Shown: one piece after another, positions 54,851 through 64,000 of the stretch | Position numbering within the stretch: the stretch's first letter is position 1 | Layout: the number at the start of each line of letters is the position of its first letter | Source: Gentiana macrophylla | Taxonomy: Eukaryota > Streptophyta > Magnoliopsida > Gentianales > Gentianaceae | NCBI GenBank assembly: GCA_026214975.1 | Contig: JAOBSW010000449.1 | Coordinates: 240,742 to 304,741 of the forward strand | Length of the DNA: 64,000 nt | Direction of reading: 5' to 3' | Notes under the pieces: model-generated | Told to the model about the DNA's origin: nothing | The model's database searches: none | The model's input: the letters and a program-made list of their open reading frames with translations, nothing else | Position numbers and translations under genes: made by a program

Positions 54851-54914
54851 GTAAGGTTCTAGAATTGTTTTTTCAATCCAGTGAATTTTTTTTTCCGGTT
54901 ATGCTCCGATACCA

Positions 54915-55025
54915 TGTCAAGAATTGTAGAAAAGTTTTTCCTTGTATTCATCAATCACATAGGTCCGGTATATATAGTAATATTTAGGGCATCGCTATCT
55001 ACCAATAATTACCACTCTACCCTTA
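54915..55025 (-). mobile_element. 5' LTR of copia C (outer end truncated)
   Basis: Matches 50881-51007 from TGTCAAGAATTG to CTACCCTTA, then joins copia D with no target duplication. The adjacent minus-strand TGGTATCGGAGC at 54901-54914 is the primer-binding site. Confidence 0.75.
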
Positions 55026-55028
55026 CAG

Positions 55029-55615
55029 CTACCTTTCTGATAAACAGAATGCCCTCTAGAGTGCTTGGGTTCAAATCTCCTATTGAGTGCTTCACTCAGA
55101 CTTATCCTCATTGCAAACTCATTTTATCCATCCCTCTAAAAGTTTTTGGTTGCAATGCCTTTGTCCATATTCATTCCCAAAATAGGAGCAAATATGGACA
55201 AAGGGTAGTTAAAACAATCTTTGTTGGATACTCTGCTACTAAAAAAGGTTTTAAATGTTTTGACCCCCTGAACCACAAGTTTTATATATCTTATGATGTC
55301 ACATTCTTTGAAGATAAACCCTACTTTTCTAAGGATGAAAGCACTGACTTCTGTCAATACAATTTCCTTAACCATGATAATATCTTACCTATTGCTGATC
55401 CTGATTCTATTCTTGACACACTGCCTAATCATCCTACTGAGACATCACTTGTGCCTAACAAAGATATCATTGTCTACACTAGGCAAAAGAAGCCTCCAAG
55501 GAATCTTAGCACTGCTACTCCATCTCCAGATGATACTTTTGAGACTAATGTGCAGGAACATCAAGACATTATTGCTGAGGAAGTCACCATTCCTATGGAA
55601 CCTGAAAACTCTTAG
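55029..55615 (+). pseudogene. Copia D integrase C-terminal half
   Basis: TATFLINRMPSRVLGFKSPI, FGCNAFVHIHSQNRSKYGQR, TIFVGYSATKKGFKCFDP and FYISYDVTFFEDKPYF are the classic integrase tail of copia elements, followed by a serine- and proline-rich linker (NHPTETSLVPNK) that leads to the reverse transcriptase. About 195 codons are open without interruption. The DDE core upstream is lost at the junction. Confidence 0.9.
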
Positions 55616-55699
55616 CACATTGAGGTCAACACTAAATCATCCTGTCCTACACCTGATGAACTGCCCATTGCCTTGAGAAAAAACACTAGGAATGTACTA

Positions 55700-56360
55700 A
55701 ACATCCCGTTGTGAGTTTGTTTCTTATGGTAAAGTATCTACTTCCTTTAAATCTTACCTTGCCAACCTTGATGACGATTCATACCAAAAACCATTCAATG
55801 AGGCCCTTGATTGTCCTCTATGGAAACAGTGTTATAGAGGAATTAAGCGCATTGGAGGACAATCATACACAGGAACTTGTACATATGCCAAAGCGTATAA
55901 GGCTGTTGGATGTAGATGGTTATTTACACTCAAGCATAATCTTGATGGCACTATTAGTAGGCATAAAGCCAGATTAGTGGCCAAGGGTTATACCCAAACT
56001 TTTGCAGTTGATTTCAATGAAACTTTTGCCTCTGTTGCTAGACTAAACACTGTCAGAATCATTATATCCATTGTTGCTGTCAACAACTGGACATTGCACC
56101 AAATGGATGTAAAAAATGCCTTCCTAAATGGTGATTTGAAAGAGGAGGTCTATATGCACCCTCCCCCTGGGTTTAGAACAAAACCTAATATGATTTGTAA
56201 ACTGAATAAGCCTCTATATGGGCTTAAACAGTCACCAAGAGCCTGGTTTGACAGATTTTCTAAAGTCATGAAAAAGGGGGGATACAATCAAGGACATAGT
56301 GATCATACTTTGTTCTTCAAACATACATCAGGAGGAAGTATCAATATCCTGATTGTGTAT
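55700..56360 (+). pseudogene. Copia D reverse transcriptase, cut at the active site
   Basis: After frameshifts at 55680-55975 (FNEALDCPLWKQ-like and CRWLFTLKHNLDGTISRHKA segments), a clean frame carries GYTQTFAVDFNETFASVARL, WTLHQMDVKNAFLNGDLKEE, YGLKQSPRAWFDRF and ends GGSINILIVY at 56360. The next residues should be VDD. The break coincides with the TG end of the Athila-like LTR. Confidence 0.9.
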
Positions 56361-58487
56361 TGCTGACGGACCTTTTCTAGGCTATACAGATCCTAACCGG
56401 CAGTGTACCGGGTCAAATCGTAGTGCTAGTATGATGAGTCGGTGTCGAATCCTCGAGGAACTTGGTAATTTCTTTTACGTGTGGTTAAACACCAAAGAGC
56501 TGTTATTAACTCGATCTAAATCGCAATTTTATAACACAGATCACTACTATTCTATTCAACATAAAATAAATACGTAATTTAAAAGTTATTCTAATATAGT
56601 ATATATAGATATATAAATATATATAGATGTACATAAATTGCAAAGTATATATATAGATATAAATATATAGGTACCAAGATATTAATGAGATAATTTTAGA
56701 GAATGGCCAAAACTTATATAATTGGTTTATACGATCTTTTCGATTAATTGAAATGTGTTCGATCTCTCCTTTTATTTTAGGTCCAATTGAGTAAGTGAAG
56801 CGGTGCACTCTGAGGTAAACAATTCCTCCTCACACGAGTGTATGAAATTGTCATATGTCCATTGTCATCGATCCAAGGTCACAACAATCATTACGGTAAA
56901 CTAATTAATCGAGCAGGTCCCAGTACAAATCTACCTTTAGATAAAAGAGTCATTCCGTTCGTCAAGCGGTCAATTTTATTTTAAAGGCTCCGGTTGTCAA
57001 AGCCGGACGATTCAACTTTCCGGTTTAAGTTTCAATTAAAGCTGATGATTTAACATTATTACGATCTCGAGTACAAATTATAATAAAATTCATTTCTCCC
57101 AAAACAAATTTACCCGGTTAGAAATCGGATTCCGTTATCACGTTGTTCACACGGCCAATTTTACCCTCCGGTTTTCTATCTTTTATTTCATATCACGACT
57201 ACGGCGTCAATTCATAATTAGATTATGAATTCCTCGAGATCTATTAAATATGTCAATACGAATACGATCAAAATAGAAAAAGATTCAATTAACTCAATTT
57301 TAGTCATTTTAACTTAACAACATTTCTTTAACGAAAAGATCGAAATAAAACCGATTACATAGTTTTGGCCAGTATTATATTTAGCCTAAAAACATTATAA
57401 CAACGAAAAATACAAAAACAAACATAAATACTTAAGAAAAGTTACCCGAATACGGCGTAGTTGATTCGTAAATCGTATCTTCCGGACATTACAACTTCTT
57501 TAGCAAAACCGACTTCCGAGATTTTCTCGAGCATTACAACGATACTAAAACTACATTATTACGGCGTAAGGCCTTATTTTACTACTAAAAAAGAAAAGAA
57601 GAAGGAGATATATATATATATGTTATATATATATTTAGTACACCGAATGATCTCTCGATCTTTGCTCTTTATATAGGCAAATTGGTAGAGGCCGGACCGG
57701 TCCGGTATTAAGCCGGCTCGGTCCGGACTAATGATGATCCCCACTAACTTGATCATTCCAGCATGTGCGTAGGAGATATTATTTTTTATATATAATTATT
57801 AAACTTCTAAAATTCATATCTCGAGTTCTGGACTTCCAAAATTGCAAAGCGAAATGCCAAAATTAAGATCTCGAGAAACTCTACAACTTTCATGAAGGAC
57901 TCTTCTCCAGATAACGCTTTTTTGATGACCTCGTGTTCCTCCGAAGCTTTTACGGGATTTTTTCTTAATCCAAGTCGATTAGCCACTTGATCACTGTTTA
58001 AGTTCTAGACCTCCAATCTTCATAATTTAAATTGCATTGGAACACTCTCGGAAAAATCTACAACTTTCGTGAAGAACACTTTTTCTGAAAATATCATTTT
58101 GATGAGCCATTCGTTTGTCGAAGATATTTCTCTATTATTACTTATCCAGATTGATTGGTATCTTGTCACCAAAGCTATTCAATTGACCATTTAAGCTCGT
58201 GGCACTCTCTAAATCATTCCAGAGATATGATTAAACTTCAAAATGTCGATTCTCGGGTCTTGGTTTATAAATCTGCAATAAAACATCACAAATACCACAT
58301 AAATCGACATTATTAACTCGATTTACTAAAATCGGTACAAAATTACAATTTTTATTATTATTATTACTAAATACTCTAAATTATAAAGACTAACACTTTA
58401 TACCATAATTTCATATATTTTATATAGAATTCGTTGATAAAACATAATAATATAACGTATTTTTAATCATATAAAAATAATACATCA
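56361..58487 (-). mobile_element. 3' LTR of a minus-strand Athila/Tat-like element
   Basis: Minus-strand ends are TGATGTATTATT (58487) and CCGTCAGCA (56361). U3 contains GGCCGGACCGGTCCGGTATT at about 57690 and a TATA box in GCCTATATAAAGAGC at about 57670. The end region (56397-56465) carries the typical CGGCAGTGTACCGGGTC text. The left edge interrupts copia D. The matching 5' LTR must lie beyond the window. Confidence 0.75.
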
Positions 58488-58530
58488 AATTACTTCCCAC
58501 TTAGCTTTTGATCGTCCCGAGCAAAAAAAT
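58488..58530 (-). other. Polypurine tract and conserved 3' block
   Basis: On the minus strand GCTCGGGACGATCAAAAGCT then AAGTGGGAAGTAATT directly precedes the LTR start. It is the counterpart of CTCGAGGACGAGCAAAGGCT / AAGTGTGGGG at 437-468. Confidence 0.75.
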
Positions 58531-58915
58531 AAGCGATAATAAAAGATAGTATAATTTTTTGATTATAATATACTTTGTCAATATTATAAATATATTATCT
58601 ATCTTAATTTAAAATCTTAAGAGGATGAAAGAGTATATAATCGAAATAACTTAAGCATTAAATATTATTTAGATAAAATTATATATGTAATACTTAGAAG
58701 TATAAATAAAATATCGTAATTATTTTTAATCGCAACTATTATGAAATGCGGAATCGGAAATTTCAGTAAAGTAATTGACAAAAATGGCTTATAGAGTTTA
58801 GGTTCAAGATGTTGGTTAATCGGAAAAGGAAATCAAAAAGAGAAAGAAGTAAAGTGCGATGCATCATACATCTTCATATATTTTGAAAAAACATATTCTT
58901 AGCATCTTTTTCAGA

Positions 58916-58954
<39 letters not shown>

Positions 58955-60150
58955 ACTAAAAGCGTGAGTGTGTGTAGAAAATCAAACTTTACAGGCATTG
59001 CTTCATCAAGATTGATCGAGTACTACTCTTTCGATCGAAAATTACAAGTCCGGTTTCCTTAAACTTGTAATAATTCACGAGATCTTATGATTCAACTTTT
59101 CCTCTTTCATTTTATCTTGTGCCTTCATTCCCAAAGCAATAGGACATTTCGTGATAATACCACTATTTGGACTACTATCATCGAGCAATCGGGAGCTTAA
59201 TTACCTCATAGTGATATAGGACATTTTCGTGATAATACCCTACTCACTCCAATCATTGGTAGCTACATCCGATTTGTTCTTTTTATTTTTAAGTTGTTAA
59301 TCACGAGATAAGGAAGATACGATATTTGATTAATTACGTGTAAATATGGTGCTTCGTTCTTAATTAATATATCCGAACTTATTACCAAAATCGGCTATGT
59401 TGCAAGTGTCATGAGGTAAGATCGAATATACTACTACTTATCTAATTTTTCCAATCTCAAGATATACCAAAATTTAGCTTTTACGTCACCATCTCTTTTT
59501 TATAAGACGTACAAACTTGCGGTATTTCAAGGAAATGTAGACCAAAATAGCTAAAGCTCGGTTATTTAATCACAATTGACAATTTAGTGAGGTCTTGATC
59601 ACTCTAATCAAAGTGAGAGTAGGTTATTTGGCTATAGTTATATTTTGTGGTGCCAAAATCAATAAACTTAAATCAATTCCAAATTCATAATTCGTATTGA
59701 AAATGATTCTAAAATTTTACTTATAAATATCAATCATACTTATATAATTTTATAAAAACAATATCTAATATTAATTACTCCATTATATAAACTTAAAATC
59801 TTATTAAAATCTAAATTAGACATATAATATAATTATATTTTTTTTTTTTTTTTTTCCGAAAATTTTAATGAATTTTCTAACCTAACTCTACTACTCCCAC
59901 TTACGAAGTGGCATCGTCCGATGTTCAATAAGTAGTAAAGAAGTAGGTTCGAAAATAAAATTAAAATTATCTATCAACGTTATTTTTCCGATTTTATTTT
60001 AGCGTATACTAATTATATCATTAAATAAAACAAACAATTTAAAAAACTAAGACATATATATTAAACAAGATACATTATTACAAACTTAACTAAAGAACTT
60101 CAAACTTAACTTAATTTAACTTATTAAAACTTAAATATTACTAACAAACC
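58531..60150 (-). other. Noncoding 3' region of the Athila-like element
   Basis: Very AT-rich. ATAGGACATTT.CGTGATAATACC occurs twice (about 59141 and 59216). A poly-T run lies at 58927-58950 and another at 59840-59857. No pol domain is present where gypsy pol would lie. Confidence 0.5.
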
Positions 60151-60179
60151 ACTAACAACTCTACAGATGGTAGAAGAAC

Positions 60180-61178
60180 AACCCGGTGTATCAACCGGTA
60201 GCAATCAAACCGACTATCTCAGACGGAAAAATTTCATCCGTCTCAAGCTCTTTCTACTCCATTCGGAAGAATACACAAGCGTGATATCAACCAAGAATTA
60301 GGCATAGGTTTCCCTACTACCTGCGGCTATTGCAAAGTCCGACAACATCCTTTGAATCAATATACCCCAATCAACAAATACACCGAATGCCAAAGCAAAA
60401 AGTAGAAGCATTTCATTCTCGATTAAACTTCCAAAATCCCGAGGTGGGATAAACTCGAGAATTTATAAAATGCTTCCACGCTTTAGATGTGGAAGTAAAG
60501 CTCGTGTTGACATGTCGTGATTTGTATCAAAAAGCGGGAACAGACATTGGAAAGACTCGTGTACTTTATTCAAATGATTAGAGGATTTTGTAGTCCCCAT
60601 TGCATTTCAAAATGTGGCATAGAAGCGGTGGAATTTCAAAATTTGGTTGATGATAGATGAAGAGAAAGAAGCGACCACTCCTCTTACGGAACAATGCTGT
60701 GTAGACTACTATCATGAACGTTGAAAGTAGGGCCGAATAAAATTCCCTTACAACCGTAATATTAATTCGCCTCGTGGTGTACTTACAAATTTTTCCAACC
60801 GAAACTCCTAATGAGAGTTTTACCCACCGATCAATTTTATCAAAATTCAAACCTTTCTCCAATAAGATTGAGAATTAGCAAAAACGAGGTGTAAATTTAT
60901 ACTCTCATTAGAAGCTTGCGATTCGGATGATCCGGTGTATTAGGCTCGTAAGAATTTACTGAGATGGTGAGTGGTTCGACATTTTTAAAACTTGATAAAA
61001 ATAAAATTACGATTTGAAGTAGATAGGCGATGAAAGAAATGGTATCCTTTCTCATTCCCCTGGCCTCCTTTATATAGATAGAAAGTAATACATACGTGGA
61101 TGAGCGAGGCAGACTCAAAAATGAGTCATCTTTGTTTTCCTTCACGGATCGGGCGAGTATAGGCCGGACCGGTCCGCC
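60180..61178 (-). pseudogene. Second copy of the Athila-like ORF with its own promoter-like leader
   Basis: Reading the minus strand from 61178: GGACCGGTCCGG, a TATA box in CTATATAAAGGAGGCC (about 61075), then a broken frame starting MSNHSPSQ near 60975. It continues EKGLNFDKIDRWVKLSLGVS, RINITVVREFYSALLS and VYTALFRKRSGR. The VVREFYxxL segment matches the plant transposon protein found in Athila-type elements (PF20167 type). Later pieces (ILIQRMLSDFAIAAGSRETY) are in other frames. It looks like a diverged paralogue of the frame at 61545-63006. I infer the family from motif order only. Confidence 0.45.
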
Positions 61179-61544
61179 TCATCCTCGCTTTTACCGAGGG
61201 ACAGAGGTGAAAGTCAATTTGAACTTTGGTTATTTTTACTTCACGTGCCTATTACTAACTCTTTCCTCGAAGATACATTGTAAAAGTTAATTTAACTTGA
61301 TACGAACGGATAAAACGACACATTATATTTTTGTAAAATGGCGTAGTAATTATACGAAAATTATTTTGGTTTTTTTTTTTTTTTTTTATAGTTTTTATAA
61401 AAACTAAACCGATGCAAACCAAATTTTTATAAAATCGATTGTAACATCAAAGTAAAGCTAAAATTGAAAACAAACCAATAGTTAAATGACAAAAGTCGAA
61501 TGCAATAAAATGTGTAGTAAACATGTTTAATCAATCATTAAAAT

Positions 61545-63006
61545 TCAATCTTCATCATAATCTTCCTCCGGATCAACTTGAAAGCTTCGAACTCGAAACG
61601 ATCGAGAAGTCGATGGATGAGCCGAAGTCGTGGTCCCGATCGAACTATCAAGACCCATCGAACTCATGCCAGGCGTGACATGTGCATACTCGAGTGAATC
61701 CTCCCCAACTCGACATGGTCTCTCAACACTGCCGAAAATACACCGCCCCACTAGATTGGCTTCCAAAAGGATATGACGATGGATGAAAGCTCGATTGTGG
61801 TGGAATAGGTGTTTCCCAACGTGGTAAGGTATATGGATCAGGTGACAAGGTGGATAGGCGGGATCATCAAAGTAGGATTACGAAGCAGCCGCCGTTCCTT
61901 CTAAACCTCTACGAATATCATCACACCATCGCTTAGTACTCTCAATGAATAAAGCCACATTGGCTTGACCACGCGCAACAACATCACATACTTAAAGATT
62001 GAAACATGTCATATGTGATAGTGTTGAGAAAGGAGTTTGTTGAGGTGACTAGAAAAGATGGAAAAGAAGAAGATGTAAAATCGGGTGAGGTGGGTGAGTT
62101 TGACGTCTTCTAAGCAAAGAGCTAATACTACCATCCGGAAGACTAGTCAAACTAGGTCCAATCGATTTCCATCGGCCGGAGATAACTTGTCATTAGGCGG
62201 GGAATGGTACTCCCAACCTACGACATAAATCGAGAGATAAAACAAAGGAAGTAAAGATGACTCCCTCAGTCCAGCGATGACAATACTCTCAAAAATCCTC
62301 TTAAACATGACCTTTCCAACATCCACTCTAACATCATTTACCATAGCCCAAGCGATACATACATCTTCCTTTCCAAAAGCGAGTATGTTTACTAGAAGGA
62401 TAGAGATTATGGCTAATAAATCTTTAATTGCCCTTAAACCTCTAAAGCAGATTCCCGTAATTAAACCGATTTTCAACCCACACCATGGTCGGGTCAAAAA
62501 GCATCTGGGCTCTCAGGCGATCCGCTCAAAACTAATAGGATCATCTAAATTATAAACTACCACAATAATCCTCTCTCATCAGGAAAAACCTCAACTCCTA
62601 AAATTGCATTAATGACGGGGGTTAAAAGGAATATTTCGGCTCGTAAGGTACAGTTTCGATTGAATAAGTCGTTGTTCTTCGACATAGTAGATAAAACCAA
62701 TAAAACTCAGCTACTATAGTCGTGTTAATCTCACCTTCCTTCTGGGTCGCTAAATCCAACCACCGACGCTTTCTAAAGATATTCTTGACTTCATCACCTA
62801 AGTCATCCAAGTCCAATCCTTTTCAACCGTAACATCACACTTACTATAAATTTTTGTATACGCTTTCTTAGCCTCGGTGATGCGGTTCTTTCAAAACTTA
62901 CATGCCTTCCTCCTCGGTGATAAAATTATCATTGCCTCTGATGAGGAGTTGAAATTGGAATTTTTGATTTTCTCTTTTTAGAGACTCTAGTACTCGACTC
63001 AGCCAT
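61545..63006 (-). pseudogene. Athila-like transposon protein (PF20167-like), frameshifted
   Basis: The start MAESSTRVSKKRKSKIPIS is at 63006. The frame is broken soon after and resumes with LDDLGDEVKNIFRKRRWLDL, INTTIVAEFYWFYL, then AWAMVNDVRVDVGKVMFKRI and FESIVIAGLRESSLLPLFYL (62390-62230), and closes with an acidic tail VDPEEDYDED (stop at 61545). The RRWLDL...VxEFY order followed by a DVGKVxFxxI...PLFYLS block is that of the putative plant transposon protein of Athila-type elements. The role is unknown; it is not pol. Several frameshifts and stops, so non-functional. Confidence 0.5.
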
Positions 63007-63139
63007 TCTACGATATTGGTAATGCCAATCAACAACAAAAACAACAACAAAAACAGCAAAAAACAATAATGTCACAACACACTCAAAAATCAAAACAGTT
63101 GAAATTAATCTAAAAATTATGAAAAATACGGAAATTAAC

Positions 63140-63480
63140 AACTAAATAAACTAGATTATACCTTATAGTGTAGAAAACGTTGAAAAGTAGGCCGGAAAAG
63201 TGTTAAAGTCGCCGGAATGAATGGAGCTTGTTCTTGACCCTTTTTGAATTTTCCACTTTGTTTTGAAGAGAGGAGATAGAATGATGAAGATATCAAGTAG
63301 TGGTGTAGTGTGAGATGAATTTTTGTGGAAGGAATTGAAAAAAAATTCGAGTGGTGGGGTTTGGTGTGTGGGGCGGTCAGAAAGAAAATTAGGAAGAAGA
63401 AAGAAGAAAAGAAGGGTCCCCGTCTTTTTTATGTTTTCAGACCCCGGACCGGTCCGGTATTAGGGCCGGATCGGTCCGTG
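63140..63480 (-). promoter_or_regulatory. Leader with GGACCGGTCCGG upstream of the transposon protein
   Basis: The minus strand reads CACGGACCGATCCGGCCCTA, TACCGGACCGGTCCGG (63443-63479) and then a pyrimidine-rich leader of about 430 bases to the ATG at 63006. The same double palindrome is in the LTR U3 at 57691-57726 and singly at 61161-61178. Confidence 0.4.
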
Positions 63481-64000
63481 AACAAATTTTTCTGTTTTTC
63501 GATTTTTTTTATGATTTTTGAATAAAACTTATACAAATTCTAATAAAACTTAATTAAAGTCTTAAAAATAAGTTTATAAAATTTTCTTAAAATAAAACTT
63601 GAAGGAACTTTTATAATTTTATAACAATTTATAAAAATTTAATAAAATCCTTATAACACTTTAATAAAAAGCTTATAAAAATTTAATAAATTTATATCAA
63701 CTCTTATAAAACATCTAAAAAAACTTTTATAAAACTTTTATAAAACTCCTCAAATTTTATAAAGATCCAATTTTATAAAATTTTGAAGTTATCACGAAAA
63801 TTTTATAAAATAAAATAAAATAAAAGACTCGAAACTTAAGGGTTCACGATTCTTCGATTTTAAATCTTCCAAAGTTCGATATAACATTTCGATCAACCTA
63901 ACTCCTAAAAGCGAGGCATTTGAATTATCTCTCGGAATTCCATCGGGATTTTAGGATAACCACCTAATCGTTCCTTCCTAACAATATTCAAACACTCATC
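63481..64000. other. AT-rich internal sequence with TTATAAAA repeats
   Basis: Dense degenerate repeats of CTTTTATAAAACTT and TTATAAAATTTT between 63520 and 63810, typical of expanded noncoding parts of large gypsy elements. No gene to the window end. Confidence 0.5.

Larger units (their letters stand above)
50881..55025 (-). mobile_element. Ty1/copia element C (minus strand), gag-deleted
   Basis: Short LTRs lie at 50881-51007 and 54915-55025 (TGTCAAGAATTGTAGAAAAG...GGTCCGGTATATATAG in both). The minus-strand primer-binding site TGGTATCGGAGC directly follows the 5' (right) LTR, and a CACGTGAGGGGGG purine tract precedes the left LTR. A nearly complete but frameshifted pol lies between. Gag is missing between a triplicated leader and the protease. 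The outer end of the right LTR is truncated at 55025. Confidence 0.85.
55026..56360 (+). mobile_element. Ty1/copia element D fragment
   Basis: Plus-strand pol fragment cut at both ends: the 5' side joins the truncated copia C LTR, and the 3' side is interrupted exactly at 56360/56361 by the Athila-like LTR, within the codons for YVDD (ILIVY|...). The lineage differs from copia C. Confidence 0.85.

Noticed and set aside
55136..55375. Minus-strand open frame under copia D integrase
   Set aside because: Antisense shadow of a confirmed integrase frame.

Overview
The window is nuclear DNA of a flowering plant, most likely a eudicot. The signs are split genes with GT-AG introns, a CES101-type S-domain receptor kinase, AT-rich spacers, and dense layers of plant retrotransposons, CACTA, Helitron and MITE elements. 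I see no bacterial genes, CRISPR array, rRNA or tRNA gene. Nothing seen fixes the species.

Layout. 1-7068: remnants of a Ty3/gypsy (Athila/Tat-like) element with its LTR, a 5'-truncated Ty1/copia element with its 3' LTR, a LINE RNase H relic and a solo LTR. 7187-7801: a small secreted cysteine-rich protein gene, whose mature part is a duplicated cysteine module. 9021-28124 (minus strand): one S-domain (G-type lectin) receptor-like kinase gene in seven exons. Its ectodomain and membrane exons (26404-28124) are separated from its kinase exons (9021-10721) by a 15.7-kb intron. The exon phases join correctly and the total is exactly one base short of 816 codons, so one 1-bp frameshift in the ectodomain is the only visible lesion.

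The giant intron holds a degenerate LINE, a second LINE with poly-A and an 11-bp target duplication, a Stowaway-like MITE and a 6.8-kb Helitron. These last three sit in two tandem copies of one short host sequence, so each insertion can be compared with an uninterrupted copy. The Helitron carries an intronless relic of a CCDC47/DUF1682 gene and about 1.8 kb of satellite-like repeats.

28667-31915 is a CACTA element with matching CAA target duplications. 33058-42467 is a non-autonomous LTR retrotransposon (LARD-like) with 1.8-kb LTRs and no coding capacity. 43466-45800 is a kinase-less pseudogene paralogue of the receptor gene, broken by a solo LTR with an AGGTT duplication. 45800-50750 is spacer rich in MITEs with relics of receptor-gene promoters. 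50881-56360 holds two head-to-head damaged copia elements. 56361-64000 is a minus-strand Athila/Tat-like element that interrupted the second copia inside its reverse-transcriptase active-site codons.

The host content is therefore three gene-like loci: the cysteine-rich gene, the receptor kinase and its pseudogene paralogue. Nearly everything else is transposon-derived.
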